From Candidatus Bathyarchaeota archaeon (GTDB lineage: Archaea > Thermoproteota > Bathyarchaeia > Bathyarchaeales > Bathycorpusculaceae), in the NCBI GenBank assembly GCA_013330975.1, contig DUHG01000040.1, forward strand, positions 1 through 19,311: a DNA stretch of 19,311 nucleotides, written 5' to 3'. The notes below the pieces were generated by a model. That model ran no database searches. It was not told the origin of the DNA and was given only the letters and a program-made list of their open reading frames with translations. The position numbers and the translations under genes are program-made. Positions 15,653 to 19,311 of the stretch are shown here, in pieces. Position 1 is the stretch's first letter. Each line of letters begins with the position of its first letter.

Positions 15653-16642
15653 GTGATTCGCGTTCTAACAATCCCGATAGTAGCCATCGTAGTACTCATC
15701 ATAGCCATAGTATTAGACCTGATTTTTGGCGATCCTTCACCTAGCTATCCGAACAGACTTGCGTTCAGATTGCATCCTACGGTCCTAATGGGGCGATTCA
15801 CAAAGATATTGGAACCACACTTGAAAAAATCTGACCCAAGGAAAACAAAAATCAACGGCATATTACTCGCAGCGGCTGTTATCATGGCATTTGCCGTTCC
15901 CACCTACTTCGGGCTGTGGGGAATCTATACCCTCTTCAGCATGGCAGTCTATGCAGTTTTCGCTATAGTTTTGCTGAAATTAACGATTTGCATAAAACTC
16001 GAAACCGACTGGGCTAAAGCTGCATCCAAAGCAATTGAAGCCAACGATCTCGTCGAAGCCAGAAAATACAGCCATTTCTCACGAAGAGAATCACGAGATT
16101 TGACGGGTGCCCAAATCGGTTCATCAGTAATTGAATCTATGGCAGAGAACCTCATAGACTTCAAACTTAGCCCTATTATAGCATACTCATTTCTTGGCGT
16201 TTCAGGTGCAATTGCTTTTCGCGCGGTAAACACACTTGATGGAATGGTTGGGTTCAAAGATCCTGAACACATTGACATAGGGTGGTTTAGCGCCAATCTT
16301 GACACTGTGATCAATTACGTTCCAGCAAGACTTACTGCTATTCTAATAGTCATAGCTGCAGCTTTAGCGGGAGAAGATGCAAAAAACGCTTGGCTAATAG
16401 CCAAACGAGACCATGCTATGACGCCCAGTCGGAATCATGGATGGCCGATGGCTGCTATGGCAGGGGCTCTTCGCGTGCGGCTTGAGAAGCCTGGGCAATA
16501 TGTTCTAGGTGAACCGACCGAACCGCTGAGTCCCAACAAGATTCTTAGTGCACTGAGAATTCGCAACGCATGTATCGTTCTATGCGTTTTGTTCTGTCTT
16601 CCCATCATCGTAATGACCCGCTTAGTCTTCTTCCCATTCTGA
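15653..16642 (+). CDS. cbiB: CbiB/CobD-type cobalamin biosynthesis protein (adenosylcobinamide-phosphate synthase)
   Basis: A 329-residue membrane protein with the full set of CbiB motifs: DLIFGDP (22-28), HPTVLMG (41-47), ESMAENLIDF (161-170), FRAVNTLDGMVGF (189-201), NYVPARLTA (221-229) and SRNHGWPMAAMAGAL (259-273). Hydrophobic segments lie near 5-24, 68-112, 172-190, 225-240 and 305-325. CbiB attaches aminopropanol or its phosphate to the corrin side chain of adenosylcobyric acid, a late step in cobalamin assembly at the membrane. GTG start; no clear ribosome binding site and a TATA-like box about 29 bases upstream. A B12-binding radical SAM gene follows after 91 bases, and two more lie on the other strand, so local demand for corrinoid is plausible. 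No other cobalamin gene is in the window. Confidence 0.92.
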   Translation: MIRVLTIPIVAIVVLIIAIVLDLIFGDPSPSYPNRLAFRLHPTVLMGRFTKILEPHLKKSDPRKTKINGILLAAAVIMAFAVPTYFGLWGIYTLFSMAVYAVFAIVLLKLTICIKLETDWAKAASKAIEANDLVEARKYSHFSRRESRDLTGAQIGSSVIESMAENLIDFKLSPIIAYSFLGVSGAIAFRAVNTLDGMVGFKDPEHIDIGWFSANLDTVINYVPARLTAILIVIAAALAGEDAKNAWLIAKRDHAMTPSRNHGWPMAAMAGALRVRLEKPGQYVLGEPTEPLSPNKILSALRIRNACIVLCVLFCLPIIVMTRLVFFPF

Positions 16643-16733
16643 ACAGACTCAAATGTCTTTGCAAAACGTATTAATCAGCCACTGTAACTAATCCGTTTCA
16701 AGAAATACCAACCAGCTTGCAGGATTCCTAAAA

Positions 16734-18182
16734 ATGCGTGTTTGTCTAATTAACCCGCCCCGTATTCAGCCGAAAGCTTGGGGGAAACCCAATGTATATC
16801 CGCCAATAAGCTTAGCCTATGTTGCAGCGGTTCTAGAAAAAAATCATAAAGTCAGCATCATTGATGCTCCGACCGAAGGCTGGCAAAGTCTTAAAGAAGA
16901 CCTTGGAAATACTTATCGTGTCGGTCTCAGCGATGACCAAATTACAGACAGGCTGCAACGATTCTCCCCTGACGTTGTTGGTATTGAGGTTCCTTTTTCT
17001 GGGTGGAGCAGAACAGCGTTCTCAGTTGCTTCCACAGTGAAGGCGCTAGGCAAAGACATCGTCGTCTTTCTTGATGGGCAACATCCTTCGGCGATGCCTC
17101 AAGATTGTCTTTCAAACCACGACGTTGATTTTGTAGTCATTGGTGAACCTGAGACTACAGTAGTCGAACTAGCAAATGCTTTGGAGGGCGGCGTTGGAGA
17201 CTTCAACAAGGTGAAAGGTTTAGGTCTAGTAAAGAATGGTAAGAACGTCATCACCGCAAAGCGACCCCCAATTGAGGATTTAGATTCGCTTCCATTCCCT
17301 GCGAGGCATCTTCTTCCAAATGAAATATACAACGTAGCAGTAGAGGAGAACCCGTTGCGGGGCGAAATCCGAAAACCCTGGACGATCATGATCACTAGTA
17401 GAGGTTGCCCCTACAGCTGTGTGTTTTGTAGCAGCTGCATAGTCTGGGGGAAAAGGTGGAGAGGCAGGAGCCCCCTTAATGTTGTTGACGAGCTCGAAAG
17501 CGTGATTAAGAAATTTGGCGTGAGGCAGATCGATTTCTATGATGATAACATGACGCTTGACAAGAAGCGCATGGAAATGATTTGCGACCTCATCGTCGAG
17601 AGGGGCTTGCGAGTCGAATGGTTTACTCCGAATGGAATCAGAGCGGATACACTTGATGCAGCGCTCCTGAGAAAGATGAAGGATGCTGGCTGTAAGAAGA
17701 TCCGCTTAGCTCCAGAATCGGGTGTTCAACGTGTCGTTGATCAGGTTGTAAAGAAAAACTTGGACTTAAAATCCGTGGAGCAAGCAGTTGTTTCAGCCAA
17801 GAAAGTAGGTATCGGAGTAGGTTGCTTCTTCGTTATTGGGCTAATTGGCGAGACAAAACACGACATAGAGCAGACAATACGTTTTGCTTACAAGCTCAGA
17901 AAGCTGGGGGCAGACAGCTTCATTTTCAGCATTGCTGCCCCAATCCATGGGACTGAATTGTATGAACAAGCAAAAAAGGGCGGATTCCTCAAGGAAGGCT
18001 TTTGTGAAGACTCACTGGCTGCGGCTGAACCCTCAATTGTAACTCCGGAATTTACGGTTGAAGAGTTGCAGGAATTATGCATGCGCGCTAACCTTGTCAA
18101 CCCAACTTTTTCTCGAGAAAAAGCTCTGAGAGCACTCAGAAACCCTAAAAAGGCAATTAGGATCTTGCTTGGAAAACGCTGA
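16734..18182 (+). CDS. B12-binding-domain radical SAM protein (third, more distant)
   Basis: 482 residues. The N-terminal B12-binding-type domain has CLINPPR, YPPISLAYVAAVLE and VVGIEVPFS. The place of the GGPH motif is taken by DGQHPS. The radical SAM core has Cys225, 229 and 232 in TSRGCPYSCVFC, with a further Cys at 235 (CSSC). The core continues FYDDNMTLDKKRM, LAPESG and CFFVIGLIGETKHDI; PIHGTEL replaces the usual YPGTEL. It shares the layout of the two minus-strand paralogues but is clearly more divergent, with about 20 extra residues in the first domain (near 48-70) and a different C-terminus without the LWR tail. Expected activity: SAM- and corrinoid-dependent modification of a poorly reactive carbon; substrate unknown. 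The ATG has only a distant AGGA about 16 bases upstream. It follows cbiB on the same strand and may share its transcript. Confidence 0.85.
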   Translation: MRVCLINPPRIQPKAWGKPNVYPPISLAYVAAVLEKNHKVSIIDAPTEGWQSLKEDLGNTYRVGLSDDQITDRLQRFSPDVVGIEVPFSGWSRTAFSVASTVKALGKDIVVFLDGQHPSAMPQDCLSNHDVDFVVIGEPETTVVELANALEGGVGDFNKVKGLGLVKNGKNVITAKRPPIEDLDSLPFPARHLLPNEIYNVAVEENPLRGEIRKPWTIMITSRGCPYSCVFCSSCIVWGKRWRGRSPLNVVDELESVIKKFGVRQIDFYDDNMTLDKKRMEMICDLIVERGLRVEWFTPNGIRADTLDAALLRKMKDAGCKKIRLAPESGVQRVVDQVVKKNLDLKSVEQAVVSAKKVGIGVGCFFVIGLIGETKHDIEQTIRFAYKLRKLGADSFIFSIAAPIHGTELYEQAKKGGFLKEGFCEDSLAAAEPSIVTPEFTVEELQELCMRANLVNPTFSREKALRALRNPKKAIRILLGKR

Positions 18183-18191
18183 TTTTCCAAG
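18168..18191 (+). terminator. Perfect hairpin enclosing the stop codon of the third B12 radical SAM gene
   Basis: A nine-base-pair stem, CTTGGAAAA (18168-18176) with TTTTCCAAG (18183-18191), around a six-base loop that contains the TGA stop codon (18180-18182). No T-run follows directly. It may mark or protect the mRNA 3' end. Confidence 0.4.
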
Positions 18192-18337
18192 TGCATGGTT
18201 TGCGGCTGAATAGCAGGTTTTTGTCTAAGTCGCTAAATAAGCTTTCAACAACTTGCAGCTTGGAACTTAACAGTATTAGCGCAAAACCCAATGGCATGGA
18301 AGAAGGGTCGCTATTTCTGAAAACCCGTTGAGTGGGA

Positions 18338-18393
18338 GTTTTAAACACAAATGTTATATGCAAAATGCCATAAAGATGTCGCCCTAAGGGGAG
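18338..18393 (+). promoter_or_regulatory. Promoter and strong ribosome binding site before the last gene
   Basis: TATA-like GTTTTAAAC (18338-18346) and GTTATATGC (18353-18361) lie upstream. AAGGGGAG (18387-18393) is three bases before the ATG and is the strongest ribosome binding site in the window. Confidence 0.5.
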
Positions 18394-18396
18394 AAA

Positions 18397-19311
18397 ATGG
18401 ACACGAAGAAACTAGTAGTATTAATTCTTGTAATATCGGCAACCTTGACTGCGATCTGTGTTTCGCCAACATTGGCAGTTGGCGAAGGAGACTGGATAAC
18501 AGCCTACAAGGTGGAAGATACGCAGACAGGACAAAAACTAATTGAAGCGGATTTTGCAGTTAGTGATGAACCCACGATTTACACCCCCATAATATCAGGT
18601 CAAGAACTTACAGTCACATTTACGGTCAACGTGTTCACTTCAGGAGCTGGCAATCTAAAACTCTCAACATACATGCAGAAACCGACCGGAGGTCAATATT
18701 GGCAGCTTGTTCCGGGAGACTACGATTTAGGTGCTGGCTATACCCCGAATTTGGCATCAATGGAGTTCGGTTGGGCAAAAGGAACTTTTGATATGATTTG
18801 TTACGGCAAGGCCAGCAACGTTATTAAAGCGACCAATATTACCCTGGTTCAACTTTCAGCCGCAGGCTCAGCTGATGTGCTAGATAACATCAAAGTGGTT
18901 GTCCTTACTGCAGGAGCCGACGAATATCAAAACCTCTACGACCAGAAAGAAGATAAGTTGCAGAGCTTAATCGATGCAGGCGTAGCTTCTGGATACACAG
19001 ATCTATTCGAAAACATGCTTGCGCAGTCCAAAGCTCTTGTCAGCAAAGGCTATGTCAACGAAGCCATAGCTCTTTTAAATGCTATTCCAAATTCCGGAGA
19101 ACCCATGGGATCAGCCATGGAAATCATACTGTACCCCCTAATTGCGGTTGCCGGCGTTGCTGCAGCTCTTTTTGCGGTGATGTTCATGCGAGCAAGAGGT
19201 AGAAACAGCTATTTCAGGCTGGTAATAGAAGATCAAGTTAAGGATTTGGAAGGGCTTACGCTAAGAGCCTCAAGAATCGATAGAAGTTTATCGTCAAGTT
19301 TGGATTCTGTA
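18397..19311 (+). CDS. Secreted, single-span membrane protein, 3' end outside the window
   Basis: The frame is open from ATG 18397 to the last base (305 codons). A signal peptide is at residues about 5-28 (hydrophobic, then SPTLAVG). An extracellular beta-rich region at about 45-155 (ISGQELTVTFTVNVF, a STYMQKP strand, KATNITLVQLS) looks like an immunoglobulin- or CARDB-like fold. A helical segment at 175-235 (YQNLYDQKEDKLQSLIDAG, LAQSKALVSKGYVNEAIALLN) precedes a transmembrane helix at about 243-264. A cytoplasmic part begins RARGR and continues as a charged helix. This arrangement is common in archaeal surface proteins; I cannot name a family or function. Two sequons are visible (NIT at 147-149; NSG is not one, so the second, NSY near 270, is not one either: effectively one). 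It has its own promoter and a strong AAGGGGAG. Confidence 0.8.
   Translation, partial: MDTKKLVVLILVISATLTAICVSPTLAVGEGDWITAYKVEDTQTGQKLIEADFAVSDEPTIYTPIISGQELTVTFTVNVFTSGAGNLKLSTYMQKPTGGQYWQLVPGDYDLGAGYTPNLASMEFGWAKGTFDMICYGKASNVIKATNITLVQLSAAGSADVLDNIKVVVLTAGADEYQNLYDQKEDKLQSLIDAGVASGYTDLFENMLAQSKALVSKGYVNEAIALLNAIPNSGEPMGSAMEIILYPLIAVAGVAAALFAVMFMRARGRNSYFRLVIEDQVKDLEGLTLRASRIDRSLSSSLDSV

Noticed and set aside
1..19311. tRNA, rRNA, CRISPR array, insertion sequence or prophage
   Set aside because: No T-loop-like GGTTCGA context with a matching acceptor stem, no regular short repeats with spacers, no transposase, integrase or terminal inverted repeats were found by reading both strands of the gaps.

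Overview
The window looks like a piece of an archaeal chromosome. Promoters resemble archaeal BRE/TATA boxes about 25-30 bases before the inferred transcript start. Several genes start with TTG or GTG. Pyrimidine-rich tracts, not bacterial hairpin-plus-T terminators, follow the first two genes. The secreted proteins are membrane-anchored, sequon-rich beta-propellers typical of archaeal surfaces. The gene mix (radical SAM enzymes, CbiB, Rnf-like membrane protein, PQQ-like propellers) suggests an anaerobic archaeon; a Bathyarchaeia/Thermoproteota-type lineage is my guess, not something the sequence proves.

Layout. 1-2129 (+): the 3' part of an RnfD-type membrane subunit fused to an RnfC-type two-cluster ferredoxin tail, then an unidentified six-helix membrane protein. 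2221-8745 (-): four genes on one strand, in transcription order a SPASM-type radical SAM protein of the AhbC/AhbD/NirJ kind, a 16-blade membrane-anchored PQQ-like propeller, a B12-binding radical SAM protein and a HemN/HemW-like radical SAM protein. 8970-11507 (+): a second membrane-anchored double propeller, divergent from the SPASM gene. 11535-13724 (-): a second B12-binding radical SAM protein, closely related to the first, followed within 6 bases by a class I SAM methyltransferase. 13896-18182 (+): a YtcJ-type amidohydrolase with several metal-site residues replaced, a CbiB-type cobalamin biosynthesis protein and a third B12-binding radical SAM protein. 18397 to the end (+): the first 305 codons of a secreted, single-span protein that runs out of the window.

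How the parts may work together. Five radical SAM genes lie in about 16 kb. Three have a B12-binding-type N-terminal domain, and a corrinoid-assembly gene sits directly before one of them. They surround two large outward-facing propellers. The simplest reading is anaerobic C-methylation, ring formation or cross-linking on lipids, tetrapyrroles, glycans or surface proteins, with the propellers as extracellular binding scaffolds. The substrate cannot be read from the sequence. All complete genes are uninterrupted. I saw no tRNA, rRNA, CRISPR array, insertion sequence or phage gene.
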